Below are positions 24,938-34,543 of a DNA stretch of 58,476 nt, piece by piece. The position numbers and the translations under genes are program-made. Each line of letters opens with the position of its first letter. Position 1 is the stretch's first letter. The stretch is from positions 1 to 58,476 of the forward strand of contig NZ_QJSR01000011.1 in the NCBI RefSeq assembly GCF_003217095.1, written 5' to 3'. Below the pieces are notes generated by a model. That model saw only the letters and a program-made list of their open reading frames with translations. It did not search any database and was not told the origin of the DNA. The DNA is from Rhizobium sp. PP-CC-3A-592 (GTDB taxonomy: Bacteria; Pseudomonadota; Alphaproteobacteria; Rhizobiales; Rhizobiaceae).

Positions 24938-25089
24938 GGCAGCCCCCAAACTGAATTTGATGCATCAGTACCATGAAGAGCTATCGTTTCCGCTGCACTT
25001 AAATCCGTGAGAGACCTGGCAAGCAATAAAGAGTCACCCTTTAACCTGATGCATCCGACGCAGCGTCCTGCGGGATGCCGGAGCGCGCC

Positions 25090-25851
25090 ATGACCCTGTC
25101 CAAACTCATTCTGACCACCATCTGCGCCACTGCCATGACTGGACCTGCCACGGCCAATCCGGTCGTGGGCAATCCTGCCCGCAACATCGTGTTGGTGCAC
25201 GGCGCCTTCGCCGATGGCTCTGGATGGAAGCCGGTTGCTGATCTGCTTCGTGCCGATGGCTATACAGTCAGTATCGTTCAGCAACCCATGACGTCCGTTG
25301 TCGACGACGTGGCCGCCACCAAGCGAACCCTCGATATGCAGTCTGGTCCCACGGTTCTCGTCGGCCATAGCTACGGAGGTGCTGTCATCACTGAGGCAGG
25401 GCATCATCCGAACGTGGCAAGCCTGGTGTTCGTCGCAGCCTTTGCGCCTGATGCCGGCGAGGTTCTTGGCGCAGTATCCGGCGCCACCCCGCCCGCGGCT
25501 CACAGTATTTCTCCTACCATAGATGGTTATCTGCTGGTCGATGCTGCGCAGTTCCCGGCTGACTTTGCCGCTGACCTGCCTTTGCCGATGGCAGAATTCA
25601 TGGCGATTTCGCAGATGCCGATCAACAGCAAAATCTGGGGGACGCCGATCGGTGCTCCCGCCTGGAGGGGCAAGCCCAGCTTTGCCATCGTCGCTACCGA
25701 AGATCGGATGATCAATCCGGAGCTGCAACGTACCATGTATCAGCGGGCAGGATCAAAAGTCACCGAGATTGATGCCAGCCATTCTGTCTTCCTGTCGCAG
25801 CCGCGGGCAGTTGCCGATGTGATCCGAGAAGCAGCCGCATCTCCGAAATAA
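25090..25851 (+). CDS. Exported alpha/beta hydrolase
   Basis: A 253-residue alpha/beta hydrolase with an N-terminal signal peptide (LILTTICATAMTGPATANP). The oxyanion segment is VLVHGAFADGSGW, the nucleophile elbow GHSYGG carries Ser94, and the C-terminal His is in IDASHSVFLSQP. This matches small esterase-like proteins often under LysR control. The ATG at 25090 has GGAG 7 bases before it. It is divergent from the LysR at 23951. Substrate unknown; it would act in the periplasm. Confidence 0.88.
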   Translation: MTLSKLILTTICATAMTGPATANPVVGNPARNIVLVHGAFADGSGWKPVADLLRADGYTVSIVQQPMTSVVDDVAATKRTLDMQSGPTVLVGHSYGGAVITEAGHHPNVASLVFVAAFAPDAGEVLGAVSGATPPAAHSISPTIDGYLLVDAAQFPADFAADLPLPMAEFMAISQMPINSKIWGTPIGAPAWRGKPSFAIVATEDRMINPELQRTMYQRAGSKVTEIDASHSVFLSQPRAVADVIREAAASPK

Positions 25852-25986
25852 ATGTGACATTTGAGTGCACACGACTACGGAGCCCGAGCTTTCTCGGTAA
25901 GAGGGTCCCTTGGATTCTACCAATCGGCGGGCGCTGGTATGCCAGCTGCTACGCCAACAAAATCTGACCATTTGTTAGGAAAAACT

Positions 25987-26634
25987 ATGAAGATCGGAAT
26001 CATTGGAGCAGGCTTTATCGCTCGTGCTGTGACCGCAGTCGCCATGAAATCAGGGCATGAGGTCATGGTGTCAAACAGTCGCGGCCCCGACACCTTGTTC
26101 AGCCTTACCGGCACGACTGGTTGCAAGGCAGGAACCCCAGCTGAGGCTGCGACCTTTGGCGACCTCGTGGTGATCGCTATCCCGCTGAAAGCCTATCAGG
26201 CTATCCCCGTCACAGAGTTAGTCGGCAAGATTGTCTTAGATGCCAATAACTACTATCCGGTCCGGGATGGACACATCGTGGAACTGGATCGTGACCGACT
26301 GACAAGTAGCGAACTTCTTGCGCAACATTTGCCCAAATCCCGGATAGTCAAGGCCTTCAACGCAATCGTTGCTGCGGATATTGAGAAGGATGGTCGACCT
26401 GCAGGAGCGGCAGACCGCCGCGCGCTGCCGATCGCCGGTGATGACCAGACAGCGAAGCGGATCGTGAGTGAGCTCTTCGAGGAAATCGGCTTCGATGTTG
26501 TAGATGCTGGGCCTTTGAAGGAGGGTTACCGCTTCCAGCCTGACACTCCCGCCTATTGTGTTACCCTTGATGAGGTAGGCTTGCGCGAGGCGCTTAGCAG
26601 CACTCAGCCCGGAACTTCAAAGACATCGCGTTGA
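25987..26634 (+). CDS. NADPH-dependent F420-reductase-like oxidoreductase
   Basis: A 215-residue Rossmann-fold protein: MKIGIIGAGFIARAVTAVAM with a GxGxxA nucleotide loop, SNSRGPDTL for the NADP phosphate, then VVIAIPLKAYQAIP and VLDANNYYPVRDG. It belongs to the NADP oxidoreductase group that includes F420H2:NADP reductase and 6-phosphogluconate dehydrogenase-like domains. The last ten or so residues (STQPGTSKTSR) do not match the family end and overlap the start of an IS21 istB relic, so the natural C-terminus has probably been replaced after a mobile-element event. Confidence 0.82.
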   Translation: MKIGIIGAGFIARAVTAVAMKSGHEVMVSNSRGPDTLFSLTGTTGCKAGTPAEAATFGDLVVIAIPLKAYQAIPVTELVGKIVLDANNYYPVRDGHIVELDRDRLTSSELLAQHLPKSRIVKAFNAIVAADIEKDGRPAGAADRRALPIAGDDQTAKRIVSELFEEIGFDVVDAGPLKEGYRFQPDTPAYCVTLDEVGLREALSSTQPGTSKTSR

Positions 26635-26950
26635 TGAGCTGTTTACTAATGTCGCTCTGGGTCATGGCGATGGTCTTTACGCCAGATTGCAATGCACTCT
26701 CGACCATGTCCAGCCTCTAAATTCTCGACGACTGGGTGCTGAAACCACTCAACGAGCAAGCCCGTCATGATAGTCTTGAATCCTAGAAGATCGTGACGGA
26801 CACCACTCCACAATTATCCCCAGCCACCGTCTGATGTCAGCCTGGCATGATTTTGCAGGCCATTCTACTTACGCTGAGGCCATCCTCGACCGCCTCGTCC
26901 GCAACGCACAGCATTGACCTATCCGGCGATCACTTGCGGCGAAATCCGCC
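26610..26950 (+). pseudogene. IS21-family istB relic
   Basis: Reading with frameshifts, the plus strand shows the C-terminal part of the IstB ATPase: VDELFTNVALGHGDGLYARL, then DDWVLKPLNEQARHD, followed by the degraded equivalent of TSQLPVDKWHEMIGDPTLAD and ILDRLV-NAH in other frames. At least two frameshifts and several stops are present. No istA or inverted repeats are visible, so only a fragment of the element remains. Confidence 0.75.
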
Positions 26951-27175
26951 GCGGAAACCTCATTCCAAATCACAGTAACCTGAGAGCGATTGAGATAAGC
27001 TGTCGCCCAAAAGCATTACCAATTTAGCACTTTCCTGCAAACGAGGTTCCAGTGTGAAAGCGTTGGGAAAATCATCGTGCGACAAGAGTTACGTCGTGAA
27101 AGGTATTCGCGGCTGCAGTGGAAGCTAAGCTTCTGTCAAGCAACTGAGCGCCATTAGTTCGCGCGAGGAGCCTAC
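26951..27175. other. Intergenic, no gene seen
   Basis: A gap between the istB relic and the aldehyde dehydrogenase gene. No coding pattern is recognisable. It should hold the promoter for the downstream gene pair. Confidence 0.4.
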
Positions 27176-28642
27176 ATGTTCAGCCCTGAACACAATCTTT
27201 CATCCAGTATACGAAATAAATTCTTCGTCGATGGAGAGTGGGTCTCGAGCGGGTCAAACCGGCGAGTCGCCCTCGTCAATCCCGCGACGGAGGTCGTCCA
27301 TATTGAGTTACCGCTGGCCGACGATAAAACCATTGACAACGCGGTCGCCGCTGCAAGGCACGCCTTCGATCACGGTCCCTGGCCCCGAATGCCAGCAAAG
27401 GTGCGAGCAGACTACATTCAACGGCTGGCAGATGCTCTTGATGACCGTGTCCAACTTATGGCAGAACTTTGGACTTTTCAGGTCGGCGCCCCAATTTCTT
27501 TGACATCTGCTCTTGCCCACGTTGGGGTGAGGCGAATTGGCTACTATGCTAATCTTGCCCGGGAATATGCGTTTGAGGAAACCCGTCCAACTGAGCGCGG
27601 AACTGCCAGGATCAGACGCGAAGCAGTTGGCGTTGCCGTCCTGATCGTCCCATGGAATGCTACCTTTCCAATCCTCGCGCAAAAGCTCGGTGCGGCTTTG
27701 GCCGCTGGATGCACGTGCATTGTCAAATCTTCACCGGAAAGCCCGCTTGACGCCTTGGTCTTTGCTGAATGCGCTGAAATTGCTGGTTTTCCGCCTGGCG
27801 TGATCAACGTGGTCACCGCCGATCGCGACGAAAGCATCCGTCTGGTTGAGTCGAAAGACATCGATAAGATCAGCTTTACCGGAAGCTTCGCTGCCGGATC
27901 CCAAATTGCTGCCACAGCAGCCGCAAAGATGAACCGGTTCACGATGGAACTCGGAGGGAAGTCTGCGGCTATTCTGCTGGAAGACGCGGATCTTGACGCG
28001 GTTCTTCCTATCTTGAGCCCGCTGTCGATGCCATTTTCCGGACAATTCTGTTTTGCGCAATCGCGCATCATCGTGCCGTTTTCCCGCAAGGATGAAGTCG
28101 TCGCTAGATTTTCGGATACCGCCCGCAGTCTTGCGGTAGGCGATCCTTGGTGCAGGACCACGCAGATCGGTCCAGTCCTCAACAAAAGGCAACAGGATCG
28201 GATCGAGGGCTTCATCCAGTCAGGCATTGATCAAGGTGCGCGCATGGCCGTCGGCGAGATACGCGGCGATGTGCCCAAGCGCGGCTTCTACGTCAATCCG
28301 ACCGTCTTCGACGATGTCACACCCGACATGGCGATTGCGCGAGAAGAGATCTTCGGACCGGTCGTGACAATCCAGGGCTATGAGACGACCGAACAGGCCA
28401 TCTCCCTGGCAAACGACACAGATCTTGGGCTGAGCGGCATGGTGTTCAGCCAAAACGTGGAGCTGGCTTATGATGTGGCCTGCCAAATTCGCACAGGACA
28501 GGTCGGCATAAACGGGCTCGACCAGTCCCCTGCGCTCCCATTTGGCGGCTACAAAATGTCCGGCGCCGGGCGTGAGGGCGGCCCGGAAGGCCTTGAGGCG
28601 TTTCTCGAAACGAAAGCGATCATGATGCCAGCAGCAGGATGA
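27176..28642 (+). CDS. NAD(P)-dependent aldehyde dehydrogenase
   Basis: A 488-residue aldehyde dehydrogenase. The catalytic residues are visible: Asn161 in IVPWNATFP, Glu258 in MELGGKSAAI and the nucleophile Cys292 in SGQFCFAQSR. The cofactor loop SFTGSFAAGSQ is slightly unusual (GSFAAG rather than GSTxxG). C-terminal LPFGGYKMSGAGREGG is typical. GAGG lies just before the ATG. It is next to a GMC-family oxidoreductase, so an alcohol-to-aldehyde-to-acid route is a natural reading. Confidence 0.94.
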   Translation: MFSPEHNLSSSIRNKFFVDGEWVSSGSNRRVALVNPATEVVHIELPLADDKTIDNAVAAARHAFDHGPWPRMPAKVRADYIQRLADALDDRVQLMAELWTFQVGAPISLTSALAHVGVRRIGYYANLAREYAFEETRPTERGTARIRREAVGVAVLIVPWNATFPILAQKLGAALAAGCTCIVKSSPESPLDALVFAECAEIAGFPPGVINVVTADRDESIRLVESKDIDKISFTGSFAAGSQIAATAAAKMNRFTMELGGKSAAILLEDADLDAVLPILSPLSMPFSGQFCFAQSRIIVPFSRKDEVVARFSDTARSLAVGDPWCRTTQIGPVLNKRQQDRIEGFIQSGIDQGARMAVGEIRGDVPKRGFYVNPTVFDDVTPDMAIAREEIFGPVVTIQGYETTEQAISLANDTDLGLSGMVFSQNVELAYDVACQIRTGQVGINGLDQSPALPFGGYKMSGAGREGGPEGLEAFLETKAIMMPAAG

Positions 28643-28787
28643 CGCTGAAGACGATACCGCGACCCGTAGTCGAATAGCGGCATTCATCGTTTTTTTGATC
28701 GCCACCGGGAGGAGCCACTTGAGGCTCTCACGGATGCTTGTGGCTGCTCGCTCTCCACCGAAAATTCCAACAGACTTCGAGGTTCAC

Positions 28788-30419
28788 ATGCCTAACAATG
28801 GTATTGCAGCCAGCAGCGAGTTACGCCCTGCTGATGATTTCGCTCGTCAGGTCAGCGAAAATCAGGACAGACTGAAGCGCGAACTGGCTTCGCATTACGA
28901 CTATATCGTTTGCGGATCAGGCTCCTCCGGCTCCGTTGTCGCCCGACGCCTTTCCGACAATCCTGATGTGTCGGTTTTGCTGCTGGAAGCGGGCGGCTCC
29001 GATGCGGATGCCGCCGTGACCGAGCCGGGGATCTGGTTCACCAATCTCGGCAGCGAGCGTGATTGGCAGTTCGTCGCCGAACCCAATCCGCACGTCAACG
29101 ATCGCTCCCTGCCGCTCTCAATGGGCAAGGTTCTCGGCGGAGGATCCAGCATCAATGTGATGATCTGGGCCCGGGGCCACGAAACGGACTGGGACTATTT
29201 CGCAAAGGAAGCTGAGGACGATGCCTGGAACTACAGGTCCGTCCTCGACATCTATCGCCGGATCGAGGACTGGGCCGGCGAGCCGGATCAGCGCCGCGGT
29301 GTGGGCGGGCTAGTGTTCGTCCAACCGTCGTCTGAACCGCATTCGATCGCAAACGCCATGCTCGATGCGGCCGCGTCGTGTGGCATTTCGAGTTTTGCCG
29401 ACCAGAACGGACGGATGATGGAAGGCGCCGGAGGGGCGGCCCTGGCCAATGTCCGGATCCGGGACGGGAAGCGCCTTTCGATTTTCCGCTCCTATGTCTA
29501 TCCGGTGATGGCACGGTCCAACCTGACTGTCCTCTGCCATGCTCATGTCAACCGGATCCTCTTCGACGGGCACCGCGCGACCGGGGTCGAGATCGATTTC
29601 GAGGGCGAGATCCTGACGATCTCAGCCAGGAGGGAGACCATCCTATCTCTTGGCGCGATCAACACACCGAAAGTCCTGATGCAATCCGGGATCGGGCCGG
29701 CAGAACACCTGGCCGAGCATGGTATCCCGCTGGTGCGGGACCTGCCGGGCATCGGGCAGAACTTCCAGGATCATATCATGGTGGCGGGGCTGGTCTGGGA
29801 AGCCGCAGAGGAAATCGTGCCGCGCAACAATCTTGGGGAAGCGACATTCTTCTGGAGCAGCGAGCCGGATTTGCCGGAGCCCGATATTCAGGCATTCATC
29901 GTTGAAATACCCATCACCACGCCGGAAGCAAACGCCCGATTTAACCCGACAGCAAATTGCTGGTCGATCCTACCAGGGCTGACGCGACCGAAAAGCCGAG
30001 GTCAGATTACGATCACGGGCCCGAACCCGAGCGATCCGGTTCGGATCGAGGCAAACGCGCTGTCGCACCCGGATGATCTGAAGGCGCTGGTGCTCGGCGT
30101 TCAGATCTCGCGTGAGATCGGCAATGCGGCGGCACTCAGTCGATTTGCAAAACGGGAAGTGATGCCCGGGGCGATGGGTGCGGCGGACTTGGAGGATTTC
30201 GTGCGCAGTACCGCATCCACGGTCTGGCATCAGTCCTGCACGGCAAAGATGGGCACGGACGCACTGGCGGTGGTCGATGCCAAGCTCAAAGTCTACGGAA
30301 TAGACGGGCTTCGTATTGCCGACGCCTCCATAATGCCGCGCGTGACGACCGGAAACACTATGGCCCCTTGCGTGATCATCGGCGAGAGGATGGCGGAAAT
30401 TCTGGCCGCTGAAATGTAG
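28788..30419 (+). CDS. GMC-family FAD oxidoreductase (choline/alcohol dehydrogenase-like)
   Basis: A 543-residue GMC flavoprotein. The dinucleotide motif YDYIVCGSGSSGSVVARRLS and LLLEAGG bind FAD, and MGKVLGGGSSINVMIWARGH is the first GMC signature. SLGAINTPKVLMQSGIG is the second signature. The catalytic pair is visible as His in STVWHQSCTAKMG and Asn in VTTGNTMAPCVIIGERMAE. The ATG at 28788 follows GAGG; the longer upstream frame is not needed. It probably oxidises an alcohol to the aldehyde, which the dehydrogenase encoded upstream would convert to an acid. Confidence 0.93.
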   Translation: MPNNGIAASSELRPADDFARQVSENQDRLKRELASHYDYIVCGSGSSGSVVARRLSDNPDVSVLLLEAGGSDADAAVTEPGIWFTNLGSERDWQFVAEPNPHVNDRSLPLSMGKVLGGGSSINVMIWARGHETDWDYFAKEAEDDAWNYRSVLDIYRRIEDWAGEPDQRRGVGGLVFVQPSSEPHSIANAMLDAAASCGISSFADQNGRMMEGAGGAALANVRIRDGKRLSIFRSYVYPVMARSNLTVLCHAHVNRILFDGHRATGVEIDFEGEILTISARRETILSLGAINTPKVLMQSGIGPAEHLAEHGIPLVRDLPGIGQNFQDHIMVAGLVWEAAEEIVPRNNLGEATFFWSSEPDLPEPDIQAFIVEIPITTPEANARFNPTANCWSILPGLTRPKSRGQITITGPNPSDPVRIEANALSHPDDLKALVLGVQISREIGNAAALSRFAKREVMPGAMGAADLEDFVRSTASTVWHQSCTAKMGTDALAVVDAKLKVYGIDGLRIADASIMPRVTTGNTMAPCVIIGERMAEILAAEM

Positions 30420-30681
30420 TCGTATCGAACATCCCGCACGTCTGTTTTGGTCATGAACTTGTCCGCGTTCGGCTTGCAGGAGCGCGGACAAAATCCGCGA
30501 TCGTCGATCAGTATCCGTGTTCAAATCACACCGTCGTTCACAGGCAATATAACAGTCGATAGTGTCACTACTCAGAAAAGCCTGAATAGCAGAGCACCTT
30601 ATGGTTGAAAGATCTTGGCTTCGCGCTTGAGTGGTGTTTCGTTCGCCTCTCGATGCAACACGACCCGGAAAGGGCCCTTAG

Positions 30682-31590
30682 ATGAGTGGCAGCAAGAAGT
30701 CAGCTGACAAGCTGGATGTCCTCCTCAGTGGCACGAGTGCCGATGGCCTGCCCGATGCCGGACCGAAGTGGCACGGGCTGACCATCGACAGGCGATGGAG
30801 CGATACGTTCCGGAAGCGAGAAGAGGTTATCCTCGATCACCATCATATACTGGTGTGGGAAAACGAACCCTCCGTCTGGGAATTCAAACTTTCATCGGGA
30901 CAATTTGCGAGACATGTCAAGAAAGCAGGCAGCCTTTCGGTCGGGCCGGCCGGAGTCCAGCCCGAAGTACGAGCGCATACGCCATTCAGTATGATTGCCT
31001 GCCTGATCGATCCACGTGTGGTTGCCCAAGTGGCGGAGGAAGCTGATTTGCCTCCACCGAACGAATTCCACGAGCACCTCGGGGGACACGATCCGGCACT
31101 GTCGCAACTTGTCGCGCTGTCGGCAAGCGAAGCCGTGGATGGTGGTGCTTCGGGAACGCTCTACGCCGACTCATTGTCGATGGCCATTTTCAGCCGCTTT
31201 ATCAAGCTGGCTCATGACGTTCCCATCAGCCAAACCCAACATGAGCCGCATCTGTCAAAGCCTCGGCTTCGCCGTGTCCTCGATCTGATCGCCAGCGACT
31301 TTTCCGAAAATCTCAGCCTCGAAAAGCTGTCTGCGGAAAGTGGATATAGCCGGGCGCATTTCCTTCGGATGTTTCGCAGTGCGACCGGCAAAACACCCCA
31401 TCGCTATCTGCAGGACGTCCGTCTGGAGCATGCCAGGCAACAGCTGCTCTCGGCATCCATGTCGATCACCGAGATTGCCCACTCTTCAGGGTTTGCAAGC
31501 CATGCGCACATGACCAAACTGTTCCATGAGAAATTCGGTGTGCCGCCGAGCGTTTATCGCGCATCGAATAGCACGAGCATGACAGGGTGA
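30682..31590 (+). CDS. AraC-family transcriptional regulator
   Basis: A 302-residue AraC/XylS regulator. The C-terminal double helix-turn-helix reads LEKLSAESGYSRAHFLRMF, the linker KTPHRYLQDVRLEHARQQL, then SITEIAHSSGFASHAHMTKL and the closing FGVPPSVYR. The N-terminal 190 residues form a ligand or dimer domain of the kind found in AraC proteins that sense small aromatics or alcohols. It is downstream of the ALDH and GMC genes on the same strand, separated by about 260 bases with no other gene, and may control them. Confidence 0.93.
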   Translation: MSGSKKSADKLDVLLSGTSADGLPDAGPKWHGLTIDRRWSDTFRKREEVILDHHHILVWENEPSVWEFKLSSGQFARHVKKAGSLSVGPAGVQPEVRAHTPFSMIACLIDPRVVAQVAEEADLPPPNEFHEHLGGHDPALSQLVALSASEAVDGGASGTLYADSLSMAIFSRFIKLAHDVPISQTQHEPHLSKPRLRRVLDLIASDFSENLSLEKLSAESGYSRAHFLRMFRSATGKTPHRYLQDVRLEHARQQLLSASMSITEIAHSSGFASHAHMTKLFHEKFGVPPSVYRASNSTSMTG

Positions 31591-31632
31591 CACCGGTGTT
31601 ATAGCGCCAAGCGCCTGGCCTGATATGTTGCG
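31568..31632. repeat. 65-base element similar to 21703-21767 (copy 2)
   Basis: This copy spans the last codons of the AraC gene (to 31590) and the DNA after it, including the palindrome ACACCGGTGT at 31590-31599. It matches the copy upstream of the peroxiredoxin at about 70 percent by eye. Confidence 0.45.
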
Positions 31633-31745
31633 GCCAAGAGAACGGCGTTCTTTTCCAGTGATCTAACGATCTCGGTTCCTCAACGATCGGGACCCGACAT
31701 TGGAATAGGGAAAGCCCGTCTCCTTCCCAAAAAGGAGAGCACAAG

Positions 31746-32027
31746 ATGCTTGTATCCCTCACGCAGACATTGCCTGAGAGGCGGCCTCATGCCGCCCACA
31801 CGATCCCCGATATGATCGGGCGGTTCACCCGCCGCATCTGGCGGCGCTATAATCGTTGGAACAGCAATAGGCTCGCACTGCAGTCGCTCTGCGCCCTCGA
31901 CGACAGAATGCTGAAGGATATCGGGATTACCCGATCTATGCTGAATTTTTCGATAGCTCAGGGTGCGAGCCAGGCGACCTGCGCGCTACAGAAGCATGCT
32001 CGTGGACAATATGGTTACGAGGTCTGA
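31746..32027 (+). CDS. DUF1127 domain small protein
   Basis: A 93-residue basic protein with the DUF1127 motif, RIWRRYNRWNSNRLALQSLC followed by ALDDRMLKDIGITRSML. DUF1127 proteins are common in alphaproteobacteria, where several small Arg-rich members affect small-RNA or phosphate and stress responses; the role of this one is not known. AAAAAGGAGAG lies before the ATG. The short unstructured tail after the motif (QGASQATCALQKHARGQYG) is unusual. Confidence 0.88.
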   Translation: MLVSLTQTLPERRPHAAHTIPDMIGRFTRRIWRRYNRWNSNRLALQSLCALDDRMLKDIGITRSMLNFSIAQGASQATCALQKHARGQYGYEV

Positions 32028-32196
32028 AACTCAGGCTCCGACCTCGTTACACGGCTTGTAGATCTCGCGATCTCACAGGTTCGCCCGCGTATCAGCGGCC
32101 AGATCTGACCGTCCCTGAACCGATATCATCACCTCAACGGAAAACGTCGCGTTTGCGCGACCTCAATTCGGCCAGCCGGTCGAAGAACGGAATACC

Positions 32197-32712
32197 ATGC
32201 TCGATTCCAAGCACACGGCGGGAGCGATCAATATCCTCGGTCACCGCATCGAATTCAAGACGGGGTTTCTATCCGATTCCGGATCCTACTGCATGGGCAC
32301 ATCGATCATTCCTGCAGGCGTGGTCGTGCCACTGCACAGCCATCCCGACAGAGAAACACTCTATATCACTTCCGGCCTCCTGGAGGTTTTCAACGGAGCA
32401 GAGTGGCGAACGATCGGTGCTGGGGACATTTTCGATGTTATGGCTAACGAAAGACATGCCTTCCGGAACACCTCCATTCACCAGGTATCCGGTGTCCTTG
32501 TTACGACCACGTCACTGGCATCCTTCTTTGCAAGTGTCGGGCGCCCGGTTCCCGCGGATGCACCCGGCCCGGCGGATCTCCATGCCTTCGTTGCCGCTGC
32601 TTCCGAACACGGGATCTGGTTAGGTACTGAACACGAGAATGCTGCAATCGGCATTTCGATACTCGCACAGATGGCGCCCAGGATGAAGCGTCCCGCAAAC
32701 CTCATGCATTGA
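32197..32712 (+). CDS. Cupin-domain protein
   Basis: A 171-residue single-domain cupin. The first cupin motif is visible as VVVPLHSHPDRETLYITSG, with His and Glu metal ligands, and the second as DIFDVMANERHAFRN. Such proteins bind a metal and act as small dioxygenases, isomerases or sensors; the substrate cannot be told. Its neighbours are an alpha/beta hydrolase and an SDR on the same strand, which together suggest a small catabolic set. Confidence 0.85.
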   Translation: MLDSKHTAGAINILGHRIEFKTGFLSDSGSYCMGTSIIPAGVVVPLHSHPDRETLYITSGLLEVFNGAEWRTIGAGDIFDVMANERHAFRNTSIHQVSGVLVTTTSLASFFASVGRPVPADAPGPADLHAFVAAASEHGIWLGTEHENAAIGISILAQMAPRMKRPANLMH

Positions 32713-32854
32713 GCGATGGCGGCCGATCCCCGCGACGTCGCGCTTCAGCCGGCGTCTTAGATCGAGGCGTCTCGGCAATTCGCCTGCCTTAAGGCGCCTT
32801 CGAGCCGATCGGTCTATCGCGAGACATCCCCTCTTAATCTTAAAGGAACTCATC

Positions 32855-33730
32855 TTGGTGACCAAAAACCCTCATCCGCAGCCCTCACGGACGCCGGCAC
32901 GTTATGACGCCCGCCACATCGATGACGATGGAGCCGACATTTCCTACAGTGTCGATGGTGTCGGGCCAGCACTCGTCCTCGTGCATGGAACGGCTCTAAA
33001 CGCACAAACGAATTGGGCAGACCTTGTCGAGCCGCTCTCGCAAATCCGGACCGTGATACGTCCAAATTATTCCGGATCGGGGAGCACCACCGACACCGGC
33101 GGAGAACTGACGGTGGCCAGGCTTGCGACCCAGGTCGTCTCGGCAGCCAAGGCTGCAAACGCGATCCCCTTTGATCTGGTCGGGTTTTCACTCGGCGCTG
33201 CGGTGGCCGTCCACATTGCCGCCCATCATCCGGAGACGGTGCGCTCGCTCGTGCTTGTCGGCGGTTTGCTGACCTCCGAAGATCCGCGAATGCAGCTCCA
33301 GCTTCGCCTTTGGCAAGGGTTGATTGGAGATGATCCAGCAGCGCTTGCCAAGATCATCGTACTGACGGGTTTCAGTCAGTCGTTCCTGGCGTCGCTCAAC
33401 GAGACAACACTGGCGGGGATGGTCGACACGATTTCGACCGAAACCGACTGGATCGGAATGGCGCGCCAAGTCGCATTGGCGCTCGTTCTGGACGTGCGTG
33501 CCGAGGCAATGCGCGTCCAAACGCCGACACTCAGCATCGGCCTGTCGCAGGACCAGATCGCTCCCCCGCATCTCGCAGAAGCTCTGGCAAAGCGGATTCC
33601 AGGTGCTTCCTTCGCTCAAGTGGACACTGGGCACCTGGGCCCCTTGGAAAAGCCAGCTGAACTGGAACTTCTAATTACCAAGTTCCTCCAACAGCAGATG
33701 CCGGCTCGCGCAGCCGACCAGTCAAGTTGA
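32855..33730 (+). CDS. Alpha/beta hydrolase
   Basis: A 291-residue alpha/beta hydrolase without signal peptide. The oxyanion segment is LVLVHGTALNAQTNW, the nucleophile elbow GFSLGAA, and the C-terminal His is in VDTGHLGPLEKP. The start is a TTG at 32855 with AAAGGA 7 bases before it; the GTG directly after (32858) is an alternative. It may cleave an ester or a C-C bond. Confidence 0.88.
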   Translation: MVTKNPHPQPSRTPARYDARHIDDDGADISYSVDGVGPALVLVHGTALNAQTNWADLVEPLSQIRTVIRPNYSGSGSTTDTGGELTVARLATQVVSAAKAANAIPFDLVGFSLGAAVAVHIAAHHPETVRSLVLVGGLLTSEDPRMQLQLRLWQGLIGDDPAALAKIIVLTGFSQSFLASLNETTLAGMVDTISTETDWIGMARQVALALVLDVRAEAMRVQTPTLSIGLSQDQIAPPHLAEALAKRIPGASFAQVDTGHLGPLEKPAELELLITKFLQQQMPARAADQSS

Positions 33731-33793
33731 CGGATCCTCGTCGAGCCCACACTCGGCGAGGCCATTAATCTCCAAGACAGAGGTAGGAATATC

Positions 33794-34543
33794 ATGTTGA
33801 AACTAAAAGATAAGATAGCCGTCATCACGGGTGGAGGCAGTGGAATAGGTCTCGCCACAGCGCAGCGCTTTGTCGCCGAGGGCGCTACCGTCATCATTAC
33901 AGGTCGACGGCAGGATGCGATTGAACAGGCCATCGCCACAATAGGTGGAAACATCGAAGGACTATGCGGCGACATCGCAAACCTTGCAGATATCGATCGT
34001 TTGCACACCGAGGTCAGGGATCGCCACGGGCGGATCGACGTGCTTTTCGCCAACGCAGGGGCGGGGCAAGTGACACCGTTTGCCGAAGTTACCGAAGAGG
34101 ACTTCGACAAGACGGTCGATACCAACTTCAAGGGTACGTTCTTCACGATCCAGAAGCTTCTTCCTCTGATGCCTGATGCAGCGTCGATCATCATCAATGT
34201 TTCCATGGTGACCGGGAAAGGCACCGCCGGATTCAGCACCTACGCCGCCAGCAAGGCGGCCATCCGTTCTCTCGCTCGAACTCTCACGACCGAACTCAAG
34301 GAGCGAAAGATCAGGGTCAACGCCGTCAGCCCAGGCACTTTTGTCACGCCACTGGTCGCCGCCGCCTTCCCGACCAAGAAAGCCCTGGATGCTTTCGTGT
34401 CTGATCGAGCAACCACGATACCGCTCGGTCGTGTTGGCGAAACTGAAGAAGTGGCCGCTGCAGTGCTCTTCTTAGCGTCGTCGGAAAGCAGCTACATCAC
34501 AGGAACGGAACTGGCCATCGATGGCGGGGTTTCACAGATTTAG
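33794..34543 (+). CDS. Short-chain dehydrogenase/reductase
   Basis: A 249-residue canonical SDR. The cofactor loop is AVITGGGSGIGLATA, the NAG motif is ANAGAG, and the catalytic set is Ser in NVSMVTGKG and Tyr-X-X-X-Lys in FSTYAASKAAIR. The end TGTELAIDGGVSQI is typical. Unlike the SDR at 20457 it retains all catalytic residues. It probably reduces or oxidises an alcohol or keto group with NAD(P). Confidence 0.92.
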   Translation: MLKLKDKIAVITGGGSGIGLATAQRFVAEGATVIITGRRQDAIEQAIATIGGNIEGLCGDIANLADIDRLHTEVRDRHGRIDVLFANAGAGQVTPFAEVTEEDFDKTVDTNFKGTFFTIQKLLPLMPDAASIIINVSMVTGKGTAGFSTYAASKAAIRSLARTLTTELKERKIRVNAVSPGTFVTPLVAAAFPTKKALDAFVSDRATTIPLGRVGETEEVAAAVLFLASSESSYITGTELAIDGGVSQI

